A stretch of DNA of 64,000 nucleotides, taken from assembly GCA_030704615.1 (NCBI GenBank), contig CM060732.1, forward strand, positions 27,447,053 through 27,511,052, in the 5' to 3' direction. Shown here piece by piece: positions 10,984 to 21,221 of the stretch. Each line of letters begins with the position of its first letter. The first letter of the stretch is position 1. Origin of the DNA: Takakia lepidozioides (taxonomy: Eukaryota > Streptophyta > Takakiopsida > Takakiales > Takakiaceae). Position numbers and translations under genes: made by a program. The notes beneath the pieces are model-generated. The model did no database searches. It was not told the origin of the DNA and saw only the letters and a list, made by a program, of their open reading frames with translations.

Positions 10984-11626
10984 TGTCGCGCACCTCACTT
11001 CGGTAAGCTCCCCTTCAAGTCATAGTTACTCGCTTGGATGCGCGAGCCTAACTCCCAACCTGGCCGCCGGGCCAATTTGGAGCTTTGGCTGCTCACCGAG
11101 ACATAACGGTCCCCTTTTGCTCTTCTAAAAGACCCTCCACCAATTTGGGCCTAGTGGGAATTCCCTTGGTAGATGGCAGTCCGGAATAGCTCCCCACTCT
11201 TTGGTCGCTGTCCGGCTCGCTCGCTTACTCACTAGTTTTTGGTCACCAACGGGCTTGCACCGTTCTCGGGGTTACTACTCCCTATATATACTTATGTGAC
11301 TGTCCGCGGGGGTTTCACAAACAACCATGCCATTTTATGGCGAACCACCACGAAGACCCTCGACTCCCGGTGATGAGTCGCGGTGAGTCTTGGCCCACCC
11401 ACCACGGCCCCATTGGACCGTGATGAGTCCCAAGACTCCCCACGACTCCCACCACGAGGTCTTCGTCCCATGGTGAGTCCACCTAGTGAGCGCCTCCGCC
11501 TCCTTGAGTGCTTTGGGCACTCAAGGGTGCTTCAGCCCCCCGTACCTATCGCTGCCACTGCCCCCACCACAGGGGTAGCCCCTCTTGTGTCCCGACTCCC
11601 TTCCCTCAAGGCAAAGGGCCGCGACA
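10984..11626 (-). repeat. 5' LTR of the Ty3/gypsy chromovirus
   Basis: This 643-bp block starts TGTCGCGCACC and ends GGGCCGCGACA, and repeats 5190-5918 over its whole length apart from the roughly 86-bp indel. The primer-binding site lies directly inside it. The differences between the two LTRs (scattered substitutions plus the indel) suggest the insertion is not recent. Truncated relatives lie at 36073-36421. Confidence 0.9.
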
Positions 11627-11636
11627 GTGGTCGCAT

Positions 11637-12210
11637 TGTAAGTTGCCTCCTGATTTCGTGAGGCACCTCCCTTCGCTCTCTTATTTCATTGAAAGACCCT
11701 TTCTGCTTGTGCTGGTATTGACATTCTTGAAGTGGATTTGTGCTTACTGTAGGATGTCAAGTACTACAGGAGGGACGTCTACACCGAAGTTCATGGGCAG
11801 GAGGAACGTGCCTTTTTTGCCAGGGGGGATTTCATGCCTAGTCCAAAAAGGGACTACATCCTTCTTACTTATGCTGCCCGGCTTGCTTCGGTGTCCATTA
11901 GGAGGTCTTCCGAACCTAGTCGTGTACAACAGATTTTAGACGAGGCAAGCCTCAAGAAAATGAAGATGAGGGAGGAGGCAGCAGCTATTAGAGCCCGTCA
12001 GGCGCGTAGATTTGTCTTGGATTCTGCTGAAGAAAGTAGGGGAGAAGAGGCAGAAGATTTCTAGGAGGTGAGGTGGACTGTCCCCCAAGGAGAGGACGAA
12101 ATTTTTGAGAGGCATAGTGCAACCGATGCATCACAGAGCTCGGAGGATGGGGGGGATGAGGGGGATGAGGAAGAAGGTGGGGCAAGTTCCTCGGAGGGTG
12201 TAGGAGAGTA
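11637..12210 (+). pseudogene. Acidic ORF remnant, function unknown
   Basis: A frame from about 11752 reads DVKYYRRDVYTEVHGQEE, then SPKRDYILLTYAARLASVS, then a charged helix (ASLKKMKMREEAAAIRARQA) and, after one TAG at 12062, a serine- and glutamate-rich acidic tail (SSEDGGDEGDEEEGG) ending at 12210. A GTAAGTT donor at 11637 and a TGTAG acceptor before 11752 could bound an intron. I recognise no domain. It lies between the gypsy LTR and the PLE reverse transcriptase on the same strand as the latter, so it may be the decayed 5' part of the PLE ORF or a host gene fragment. Confidence 0.35.
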
Positions 12211-13162
12211 GTGCCCATTCCAGCTATGACAGTTAGGACACACTTGTATAGACGTGGCTTGCCACAAAATTTGCAAAAAAATGTTGCATTTCATTGCTAT
12301 GACGAGTCCACTGGTGCCACATTCCAACTTCACATGACCCTATTTCCATGCCTCCTAACCCTATTTCCGTGGACACACAATGGCCCGCTCATGTTTTTTT
12401 TTTTCCGCTCATGCTCATGTCATGCCGCTCATGAAATAGCAGCCCCCTTAGAAAGAGAGTTGGCTGGTGCTGGAGGAGGTATGTGGCTTCTATACTACAA
12501 GAGATACATCGATGATGGATTTGGAATTTGGGCAAGATCTCGGGCAAGTTTGGAGGCTTGGCTTGATGGATACAACTCTCTTAGTCCCACAATTCGGATT
12601 CAAAGGGTAATCTCTGAGTCTACGGTTGACATTCTTGATATTCAATTCTTCAAGGGAGTTGATTTTGACAACCATGGGATTTTATCTTCGAGATGTCATC
12701 AAAGGGCACTCAACAGATACCAGTATTTGCCATGGACCTCGTGTCATCCACGACACCAAAAACGAGCATTCATCATTGGCGAATTACTATGTTACACTTT
12801 GAGGGAGAGCACACGGGCAGGTTTTTCTGAGATCAGGCAACTGTTCTATGAGCGACTGCGTGCTCGAGGCTATCCAAAGTCTTTTATCTTGGAGTGTTTG
12901 TGCTTTGTGACTATGCACAACGTGCTACACTGTTGACTTCAGAGTCCACTCATAAGTTGACGGGCAAGCGGGCCCCCTTGGTTCTGAAACTTGAGCATTC
13001 GCGTTATACTCAAGCTCTAAGCTTTGAGGGAGTCCTAAACCCTAAACTTCATGTGGGCTTTTTGAAAGTTCCACAGTTAGCGTCCTTTGACAGACCTATG
13101 GTATGTTGGAAGAGTGCACGGAACTTTTGTTCCTATCTAGTTCGTGCTATGTTACAAATCTA
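12211..13162 (+). pseudogene. Penelope-like element reverse transcriptase (type A)
   Basis: The open frame 12211-12936 carries the catalytic YKRYIDDGFGIW near 12500, a thumb-like STVDILDIQFFKG, and the PLE-style block HQRALNRYQYLPWTSCHP followed by FYERLRARGYPKSFI. After a frame change at about 12930 the homology continues (PLVLKLEHSRYTQAL, VLNPKLHVGF, and a WKSARNFCSYLVRAM-type end at about 13160). The second copy at 57640-58460 matches it in the same blocks. The upstream fingers are poorly preserved, with an intrusion of CCGCTCATG repeats and a T run near 12385-12435. No GIY-YIG endonuclease domain follows the thumb; the protein ends about 300 bp before the ribozyme. This fits EN-minus PLEs (Athena/Coprina-like), which prime on chromosome-end 3' hydroxyls. 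The lineage assignment is by motif reading only. Confidence 0.8.
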
Positions 13163-13462
13163 GAGGCTAGTTGTATTTGAGACATGTAGTTAGCTTCTAG
13201 TTTGGATGATTATCCATTTTGGAGAGAACATTAAGATGTTTTTCATCTAGAATTTCATGCATTGGATATTTCTCCCCTGCCGCGAAAACTTTGGATGTTT
13301 TTCATCTAAGTTTTCATGTGTTGGACGATCTCTCCAGCCAAGACAATTTTGGATGTTTTCCATCCATTAGGTATTTTCTTTCCCCCCCCCCCGAGACAAG
13401 TTCACTTTTCGCAGTATATAAGCTGGGTGAGGGGTGCACATTGTATCTCTTTTCCTTCTCTT

Positions 13463-13504
13463 TCCCACTGATGAGCTCACGTGCTGAGCGAAACTAGTTT
13501 GGGG
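13463..13504 (+). ncRNA. Type I hammerhead ribozyme, PLE type A copy 1
   Basis: The core reads CTGATGA (13468), stem II GCTC/GAGC and GAAA (13490). Stem III is minimal (AC/GT with a two-base loop), followed by a GTT cleavage triplet ending at 13499. Stem I pairs TCCCA (13463) with TGGGG (13500). All core nucleotides of the hammerhead are present. Minimal stem III forms are typical of PLE ribozymes, which are thought to act as dimers. Confidence 0.9.
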
Positions 13505-14049
13505 ATTATAGAGATTCGCTTTGCTGCATCTTGTGTTCTTGTCTCTTTGTCTCATTGACGTTGTTGTTGTTGTTGAGTTTTAGATTTGATTTTCTGCATA
13601 GTTCATTGCATTTATTTGCTTTGTGTCTATTGTAGTGCATGTTTTAAACTCCTTTTCGGGTGTTGCATGTTAGATCTCCTTCTAAGACTGTTCTTTAGTG
13701 TGTCTATTCTCTTACTTAGAGATAGGTTACTATTCTCTTGTCCTTACAGTGAATTAGTTTCATCACACACACTTGTCTCTTGCATATCTTTGCATTTGCA
13801 CTTTAGAACATTGCAACATCACTCCCACTCTGTTCTATTCTAGTTTTTTGTGTCTCAGGATCGATTCTTTTAGTTTTGATTCAGAGGCTAGATATTTCTA
13901 CAAGTTTTCTAAGGTGTCCATAACTGGCCCCCCCTTAAAACTTGTTTGCACTTTGCTACTAATGCACCCGGTGCATTCGCGGTTCGAACTCTGTTGCACT
14001 GCTACATGTATTTGTTTCCACTCTTTTGTAAACCCTAAACCCTAAACTT
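13505..14049 (+). mobile_element. PLE type A 3' region ending in telomeric repeats
   Basis: From the ribozyme to the 3' terminus (about 524 bp) this matches 60915-61430 and 14050-14558. It contains GGCCCCCCTTAAAAC near 13927, the hairpin-forming TGCACCCGGTGCA near 13963, and CACTGCTACATGTATTTG near the end. From 14030 to 14047 it runs directly into two CCCTAAA units. No protein is encoded. Confidence 0.8.
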
Positions 14050-14568
14050 GTGAGGGTTTATAAAGGTTTGGCTTCACTACTTTGCATGATCTTGCCTCGT
14101 GGACTCACCCTTTCAAGTTGTCGAGTTTTAGATGCGTTTGTATCCCCTGCTTTACATCATTGCATTGTTATGTGCTTTGTGTCTATACTAGTGCATGCCA
14201 TAAACTCCCTCTCAAGTATTGCATGTGAGATCTGCATCTAAGTTGTTCCTAGTGTGTCCATTCTCTTGCAAAACATAGATAGGGTTCTATTCTCTTGTGC
14301 ATCCAGTGAAATAGTTCTCATATGCACATTTGCCTCTTGCATAGGTTTGCAGTTGCATTTCAGGACACCTCGCATACTTCTATTTTAGTTTCCTGTCTCT
14401 CAGGATCTCTCCTTTCAGGTTTGATTCACAGGATCTGAAATTTTTCCAGGGGTGCATAACTGGCCCCCCTAAAACTTGTTTGCCCGGATTGTGTTTATCT
14501 TGCACCCGGTGCATCCGCGTTGTACTGCTACACTTGTTTTGACACTTTATGTGAACCCTAAACTTTCT
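14050..14568 (+). mobile_element. PLE type A fragment bounded by the ribozyme cleavage position and a telomeric joint
   Basis: This 519-bp piece begins, right after the telomeric repeats of the preceding copy, at the sequence that elsewhere lies immediately 3' of the hammerhead scissile bond (GGGTTTATAAAG, then GGCTTCACTACTTTGCATG). It ends with CACTTTATGTG joined to AACCCTAAAC. The length equals the ribozyme-to-3'-end interval of complete copies (516-524 bp). It carries the GGCCCCCCTAAAACTTG and TGCACCCGGTGCA elements. Confidence 0.75.
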
Positions 14569-15457
14569 TATAGTGTTAGCTGCAACACATTTTTAATCAC
14601 CTTCACGTAATGGAGGCAGATGTTGATCTTCATTCTTTTTGACCAGCTGCTTATTCATTTGATGAGGCACAATACGAAGACCGAGCCGTGTTTCTTCTTG
14701 GAGGTCGGAAGGTGGGGATCGTTGTTGGACCGTTTCGGACACGCAGCCGCAGGCTTTAGCAAGACAATGGTTGCGCGATGGTCCGCGTGTGCAAAACTCT
14801 GACGAGTTTTGCGTTCCTTTCGAAGTGGTTTAAGCCCTTACAATTTTGCACAACATGCTCTAACTTTAGTATAATTGGTTGTTGCATAGTCATAAACTCA
14901 CGGAGTTAGTTTGTATTTGAGAGATATGCAATTGCCTCTTTGGATGATTTTTATTCTTTGGATCTGGTTCTCTCTTGTCGAGAACTTGTTTTCATCCACT
15001 GGATGACTTTCTCCCACCGAGACTTTTTGGACATTTTTCTCCGTACGAAACATCTGTTGGATGTTTTTTTCCTCCTCACGAGACATCCACTGGAAGATTG
15101 TCCACACGAGGCAGTTCACTCCTAGTAGTATATAAGTGGGGGGTGGGGTTTGTATCTCATTCCTTTTCTTTCCCACTGATGAGCTCACGTGTTGAGCGAA
15201 ACTAGTCTGGGGTTTATAAAAATGTGGCTTCACTACTTTGCATGATCTTGCCTCGTGGTCTCACCCTTTGGTTGGTTGAGTTTTTCGAAGTTGTCGAGTT
15301 TTAGATGCGTTTGTATCTCCTGCTTTAGATCATGCATTGTGGGGTAATGTGCTCTGTGTCTATACGATACGGCATGCCATAAACTGCTTCTCGAGTAGCG
15401 CATGCGAGATCTGCATCTAAGTTGTTCCTAGTGTGTCCATTCTCTATCAAAATATAG
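14569..15457 (+). mobile_element. Third PLE type A copy, truncated after the ribozyme
   Basis: Following the telomeric unit at 14558-14568, this segment (TTAGCTGCAACACATTTT, then TGGAGGCAGATGTTGATC) matches the minus-strand copy at 22664-23510 and includes a hammerhead at 15171-15212. It continues about 245 bp past the ribozyme and then breaks near 15457 within TGTGTCCATTCTC. No reverse transcriptase motif is present, so it is a non-coding part of the element. Confidence 0.75.
15171..15212 (+). ncRNA. Type I hammerhead ribozyme, PLE type A copy 2
   Basis: TCCCA, CTGATGA, GCTC with loop ACGTGTT, GAGC, GAAA, then AC-TA-GTC and TGGGG. The only change in the stem-loop from most copies is C to T in the stem II loop. 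The cleavage triplet is GTC ending at 15207. Confidence 0.9.
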
Positions 15458-17380
15458 TTGCCTCCATCGGGTCACATTGATTTCTTTTTTGGTAGCTGTT
15501 TTGCGCATGTTTCCTGCCTCCCTGTTGCGCATCTGGGCCCTAACAGCTTCACAATTGCAAGTGTAATTTATTTCAAAAACTAATTCAACACCTTTCAAAC
15601 ACAGGGTACACATAGATTTGGCAAGGATTAGAAGTTAAGGCACATCTACCGCCCCACAGAACTGGTGTGCATTGCTCGAACTCTTCCCTAAATTTTCCTA
15701 GAATAGATAACTCGCACCTCTCGATAGAACTGGAGACATATTACACATGACTCTTCACGATTCCCTGAACTTGTTAGTTAAGATTCAAGATTTTTATTTG
15801 CTGTACATTTGAGTACCTTTTCACAGTTCTATGTATTTCCTACCCGAAATCTTTTGAGCTGACTGACATGAACCATAGTGTAAGCCAGGCAGGTTTAAAT
15901 GGATACATTCGTCCGGGACTAGCTCCAGTACTTTCTCGGAGTGATCCTCTGGATTTAACAGCTTTGATCTAACATATCTTCTCCTTGGAGAAAATCTTGA
16001 GCCTTCTGTATATGCTCGCCTGCAACACAAGGTGGAGTCTTCGACATTAGCCTCACACTTTGTTAAATAGAGGGGCATGGATTGGTCCGTGAGAGATTGA
16101 TAAGTAGATAGTAGATGGAGGTTGAGGACTCGGTCAAGAGAGAAAACTCGGTCTGCTCCTAGGCTTGAATTATGTGTTCCTCTTAGCAGGCTGCAGCACC
16201 ACTATAGTCAATCAGTATGCAAGCTATAACCTGAGATGTAGTGAAGAGACAGTCATCATTCTTCACTACTCCTGTCTGTACGTAGACTTAAAAACCCAAG
16301 TTTACACCAAACAAATGATCCCATTTGTCCCTGCTGTTCGTCTTGTAAAGTTATTCCCGCTCAGGAAAAAAACTATGTATTTGCCGTACAAGTGCAGAAA
16401 TTCAATGAATGAATCATGTAACCTTAAGTGACTGCTATGTTTCATGGTTTCCCGACACTGAAGTAGCTACGTGCTCAGTGATGGCTCCCCATACCTACAA
16501 ACTTGACGTAAGAATCTTACATCAACATTGTAAACAGCCCCTAGGTCAATCTTGTGAGGGCACTTGTCCCTTATGGCCCACCTCCATCCCAGCAGCATTG
16601 TGGAAGGACCAGTAACGATATAGACGTCATGCTCCAAGGAAAACGAGAACTCCCCCCTCCCAAAAAAGGAGGGGTCGCACCCTGGATGCTTTTCAACTGT
16701 AGACCCCACACATGCAAAATTGCAGCCCCTTCTCTCCTGAGGACAAGCCATCTCAAATCATTGCTTCAAATGTAAACGGTTGCTAAAAGTCACATCTCAT
16801 AGTTATGGCAGCAAAGAAGTGAAAGCGCGACTTGTAATAGCTACAGTTCCCTTACTAAAGTCATCCGCTCCACTTCAAATTCCTACAGGTCTCCGTATAT
16901 GTTATAAATAAATAAATAAATAAACTTTGCTAAGTCTAGGGAAAGCTCAAAGAGCTAATACAAAAGAAAGTAGGGTACAAGACAAAATGGTGAACAAGGA
17001 GTCCAAATGCAGCTACTCTAAGGTGGTAAACAAACAAAGAGAGATGACGAACTCCCGAGTCATTGACAAAGACCACATTGTTTGGGAATTTACCTTGTCC
17101 ATATGACAACCACTTGTGCATCTCTGCGTAAGGAAACAACCTTCATGGTAGCACATCAAACACGTGAGCTCAATCTACGGGCCTGGAATGCGAAGGTACG
17201 AAAACATGCGATTCGCATCAACTTCAACAATAGCGTCTGAATGAGGTGGCAAAGAGACCTAGCAGCTCAAAATGGCAGACCGGGCAGATCACCAGACGCA
17301 TTGTGCGTGTACACGCGCTAAATTCATGTGGAGTCGACCGATGAGATTATGACCAGACAAACCAATATGGGAGAAGACAT
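15458..17380. other. Low-information region with a possible minus-strand exon
   Basis: No domain is recognisable. A minus-strand open frame at 16078-15821 (MPLYLTKCEANVEDSTLCC) and one at 16751-16467 (containing EHDVYIVTGPSTMLLGWRW) look more protein-like than their neighbours but have no clear splice support. Four ATAA-type units occur at 16905-16923. I cannot assign a function. Confidence 0.3.
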
Positions 17381-17423
17381 GAACTAGGTCCTGCAATTCA
17401 CATTGTCAGGCCATCCAAGACTT

Positions 17424-17572
17424 ACCATAATAAAGCCGCAGATAGTCAGGGCTAAATCCTTCACACAGCTGGCGGTTTTTGCAGTGTTTTTATTCGCATC
17501 ATCGTTCTCGTCAAACTCCGCGCGGTCCTCATCTATGGGCTCCGGGGGGAACTCCCATGGTCCTCGATTCAA
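17424..17572 (-). CDS. Candidate first exon of a small host gene, product unknown
   Basis: On the minus strand a frame starts MNRGPWEFPPEPIDEDRAEF, continues through an acidic, asparagine-rich stretch (DENDDANKNTAKT), then a hydrophobic segment (LALTICGFIM) and ends exactly at a consensus donor, ATG|GTAAGT. The acidic N-terminus followed by a possible membrane anchor suggests a small membrane protein; nothing more is claimed. A possible next exon (acceptor TTACGCAG at about 17125, donor GGTAAATT near 17094) is only 30 bases. The canonical donor is the main support. Confidence 0.4.
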
Positions 17573-18408
17573 GTGAACACAAAAGACTCTAGAGATAAGG
17601 AAAATGAAGGTACATTTCAGCTACCCTCAAAGGCATCCTTTCGGAGAAGATACGGGTCCAGTCCCTCACAGACTGGTGAACAATGTTGTGTACTTTGCGG
17701 CTACATTCACAGCAAACAGCAAACTAGATTACAGAGACATTCTCAAAATCCTCCTCGGACCTCCAGTGTAACATGCAATGGACCCCTTTCTCACAAGCGG
17801 ACCAAGAAGAAAGAAGAGCGCCAAGAGAGGATGAAAAAAGTGGGAAAGGATTGCTGGCTGTGCAGGCTTCCTTGAGCTCACTCTATCATCCATAGGGACA
17901 CATCCATTCAGTTTTCATCCCCGTGAATCATCTATCTCCTCGTTGTCCATGGGAGTCTCAATGGATGTATGAACCCAAGAACTTGGATGTATAATAAAGT
18001 TTAGCCCGTAGTAGATGGAATGTATGTAGATGGATGGAAAGCAGCTGATTGGGGTGGGTTGAGCTGATTCACGGTGCTCGGCCAGCTCCTGTGACATGGC
18101 CCAAGTGCGATGCCATTTGCGGTTTTGCCAATTTGCATGCTGCACTGTCTTGCGAAAAGCTTAGGCTAAAGCAGAGCGGTTAGCTTAAATTAAACATGGC
18201 GCTTGGTGCTGGCTAAACCTATCGTGGAGACTCATATTGCATCCGCGCTACTGCCTTTTGTCAACACTACGGGCAAGAGATGTGGATATGGAAGAGATGC
18301 GTTTTATAGAGTTCTGGATTAGCAACAACCGGTGCATGACCAAGAGAATAAGTGGAGCGTGTCAGTGGACTGGAAGGTCGAAGAAGACAGAGAGACGCCA
18401 TGGCCATA
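17573..18408. other. No supported gene
   Basis: Short open frames exist on both strands but none has motifs, repeats or splice context that I can support. This may be the promoter side of the minus-strand exon at 17424-17572. Confidence 0.35.
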
Positions 18409-18896
18409 TAGACTGATTTCTAGCTTAGTAACAAAAAGAGAATTATGTGGTGTAGATTGCAATAGCAGTGTGACTGGCCTTTGATTGAATGGACTCAGAG
18501 CAGAGACGAGCGAACGTGGAAACGGTGGAAGCGCGTGGCAACTGAGAGCTTTACAACCTCAGTGCTACTTGCTTTCTGGTTGATTCTACGGCTGTGGGTC
18601 GATTTAGGGTTTTGGGGTTTGACTTCATCGGTGGCTCTCCCGGGGCCTTCCTCAGTCAGCCTGGACAACATGGCGCAGGGTGGAGGCAGCTGGCAGGAGA
18701 AATTCTCGAGACTGCGTGGGCTTGATGATGAGGAAATGGGCGTTATACATGCGGGTCTTATTAGCTTTCAGCGTGAGGGTGGGGACCCAGAGGTTTACTT
18801 CCCCCAATGTTTGGCACATGATGTGATTGTCTCAACCCTGAAGCACGCATTCCTACGAGCTCCTGCTCCTGCTCCTGATATGTTTCACTCCTAGCT
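18409..18896 (+). CDS. 5' exon-like segment of kinase-family locus A
   Basis: The first 220 bp (GACTGATTTCTAGCTTAG, then TGAATGGACTCAGAGCAGAG) are duplicated at 23712-23930, where they also precede a short coding segment. The frame then reads MAQGGGSWQEKFSRLRGLD, DDEEMGVIHAGLISFQREG, and PEVYFPQCLAHDVIVSTLKHA before a stop at 18894. No known domain is recognised. It precedes a repeated block shared with the other kinase loci and, at 22.1 kb on the same strand, a kinase fragment, so I infer it is the N-terminal exon of a decayed kinase-family gene. The alternative is an unrelated captured exon. Confidence 0.4.
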
Positions 18897-19044
18897 GCTT
18901 TATTGGATAGGTTTTTGTAGACTCTTTGCCGCTTTATTGGATAGATGTCTTTTTGCTCCATTCTTATTCGCGGTTGTTTATTATTTGTATGTGGAATTCT
19001 GGTTGCCGACACACTCGTTTTGGAGTAAGGGTTTTCACAAGGAT

Positions 19045-21213
19045 TACATGCATTGCACTGCTTCTTGGAATTGTCTGGCCGTGAACCTTTGTGGGCCCTT
19101 TTCGTGCGAGGTCAGAGGGCAAGCCCTTCTGAATCTCTTGAAGCGCAGTGGTCGGTCAGATTGCGGCAGATGATGGCAGGTTTAAAGTGTTGTGTGGCCT
19201 GAAACCCTAACTCTAAACCGTCATTTTGGTAGTTCACTTGTGAGTGATTGCCGTCCTTGCATCCACTTCTATTTTTATTGTGAGGGAGAGGGAGTCTTCC
19301 TTTGTGTCTCTGGAGCTCTCTTGGATTTTTTGCATCCAAATGGCATCCCAAGAGTATGTACAGGGTTAGGGTTTCAAATCTTCATCTGATTTTTGTTACG
19401 TCTCTTGCTTCTTGGTTGAACGTTGTTGTGTCTGTCTTCGCAGCCTACTTTCTTTGTTGGGATCGTTGGTTTTGGAAGCCATGGTTGATGGTTTAGGGTG
19501 TCAGATAGTGCGTCAAGGAGGGAGTCTGGTGAGTGTACCACACGTGACCTGCGAATCAGTAGTGTTGTTCTTCAGAGGATAGAAAGCTCTAGCCGAAATT
19601 GTGCGCATGTTTTGAGCTGTTAATTGGTCGATGACAGAATGTGGTTGTTGGTGACTTATGTGAGTTAACCAAAACCGCCTTGGCTGCAAAACCTTCTGTG
19701 ACAGTGTTCACCCATTAGCTAGGGTGTCAGATAGTGCGTCATGGAGAGAGTCTGGTGAATGTCGATGGGTTGCCTAGGGCAGTCTGAGCCCGTTTGTTTT
19801 TATGTTTGCAATTCTGATTGTGGGCAGGCACATTTGAATTCCTGCAAGACAATTGCAATTTTTTTGGTTTCTTGGCTGCATTGTGCACTCAGGGTTTCAA
19901 CAGCTTCTCCCAATCCCGTGTGTGATCCTGTGTACGGTTGATACACGCAGTTTCTTCATTCGATAGATCCATGTTAACAAGTAAATATGACTGCTTTGTT
20001 GCTTTTCTTTGTTTTTCTGTCTTGAGTTCGAGTAGTTTAAGCAGTCAATGAACACAAGGTCAGGTGCTTAATTTTGCAAATAATTTATTTATTCCGTAGG
20101 ATGGAATCTGCTCAGATTCAAGATTGGATTGGATTGTAAGGAATCTCTGCATTTCAGTATGGTCTGTGATTGACCCTCATGCTTTTCTATACCTTCTCTC
20201 TTGCTTTTGTTGCTTTTCTTTGTTTTTCTGTCTTGAGTTCGAGTAGTGCAAGCAGTCAATGAACAGAAGGTCAAGTGCTTAGGGTTTGCAAATAATTTAT
20301 TTATTCCATAGGATGGAATCTGCTCAGATTCAAGATAGAACAACAATAGAACAATAGTGGAAAGAGAAGGGACAATTCTTCATGATTAGTTTGTTTCTTA
20401 GCTATGGCTAGTGTTAGGGTAGTGACGTGCGGTTAACGATCTCCCTTTGAAGGTGGGGTTACTTTATTTTCATACTGTCCTCTAGACACCCGATGACAAT
20501 GCAAATCAGTAATTCTATTGCCGTCGCAAGTGTGCACCGCAGCACTATAGTTCATTGCTGCATGTTAGCCTCACCTTACCGTGGGCCCAGGTTATGTAGA
20601 TTCTTGGCACCTTGACTTCAGAATCTTTGCTTGATTATGACCTGTTGTTCTACGAGCCCACATACTCATGCAGGTATGCTTTAGGACCGTGTAGGCAAGC
20701 TTCTTCCGGAGCTGTTAGGGTTTCGTGCTAAAATGTGTTTGCTAGCTCTTTGAATGTCCAAGTTTTCCAGACTTAAAGGACTATTATTTTCTTAAGGTTG
20801 GTCAGATTGCGGCAGATGAGGGCAGGTTTAAAGTGTTCCGCGTTCTTGTCTTCTTTTCTCTTCGGTGTGTTACGTTTTCCCAGTCTATATACATTGGCTG
20901 TCACTGTTGTGGTTCTTGCCAAGATCCAGGTAGGGTACATGTATTGGTTGTGCAATTGTTGGTGTTATGATGATTGGCTGTAAGGCCAACCAGAATCTTT
21001 TGTCATTACGGCCATGGTGGGTTAAGTTTATATCACTGTACAACTTCTCCCAGTAAAGCCTCTTCTGATCCCTTACAAGCTGATTGACCTCTTTACGCAG
21101 TTGGTAGTATCTAGACCAGAGTCCTTATAGAGCGCCTGCCTCTCAGCAATCTTGAGCTTGATCTCATGGGTCCACCAATTTACTGCTCTACCACAGATAA
21201 TTAGTTTCCTTCC
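19045..21213 (+). repeat. Left arm of a large inverted repeat
   Basis: This segment is present in reverse complement at 28488-30922. Shared landmarks, in order, are GTCTGGCCGTGAACCTTTGTG, the MSMGCLGQSEPV-encoding module (19759 here), twin copies of GGATGGAATCTGCTCAGATTC near 20100 and 20310, and a minus-strand LINE piece at its right end. The arms are about 2.17 and 2.43 kb with a roughly 7.3-kb spacer. It lies between a 5' exon-like segment and a kinase fragment, so it may be intron sequence shared by paralogous genes. Confidence 0.8.
20995..21213 (-). mobile_element. LINE fragment inside the inverted-repeat arm
   Basis: Read on the minus strand, this piece corresponds to the region after the endonuclease in the LINE at 47265-47560 (coding AVNWWT..EIKLKIAER). 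The same piece is at 28488-28735 on the plus strand, so the insertion predates the duplication that created the two arms. Confidence 0.75.
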
Positions 21214-21221
21214 ATGACTTG

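Noticed and set aside
13025-13045. CCTAAACCCTAAAC near the end of the PLE RT as a telomeric joint
   Set aside because: It encodes the conserved VLNPKL residues, which have a counterpart (ATLNPRL) in the type B copy, so it is coding sequence that happens to look telomeric.
19759-19941. 60-codon MSMGCLGQSEPV frame as a conserved small gene
   Set aside because: It is kept in four copies but the DNA around it is equally conserved, the copies lie in one duplicated block, and there is no independent evidence for translation.
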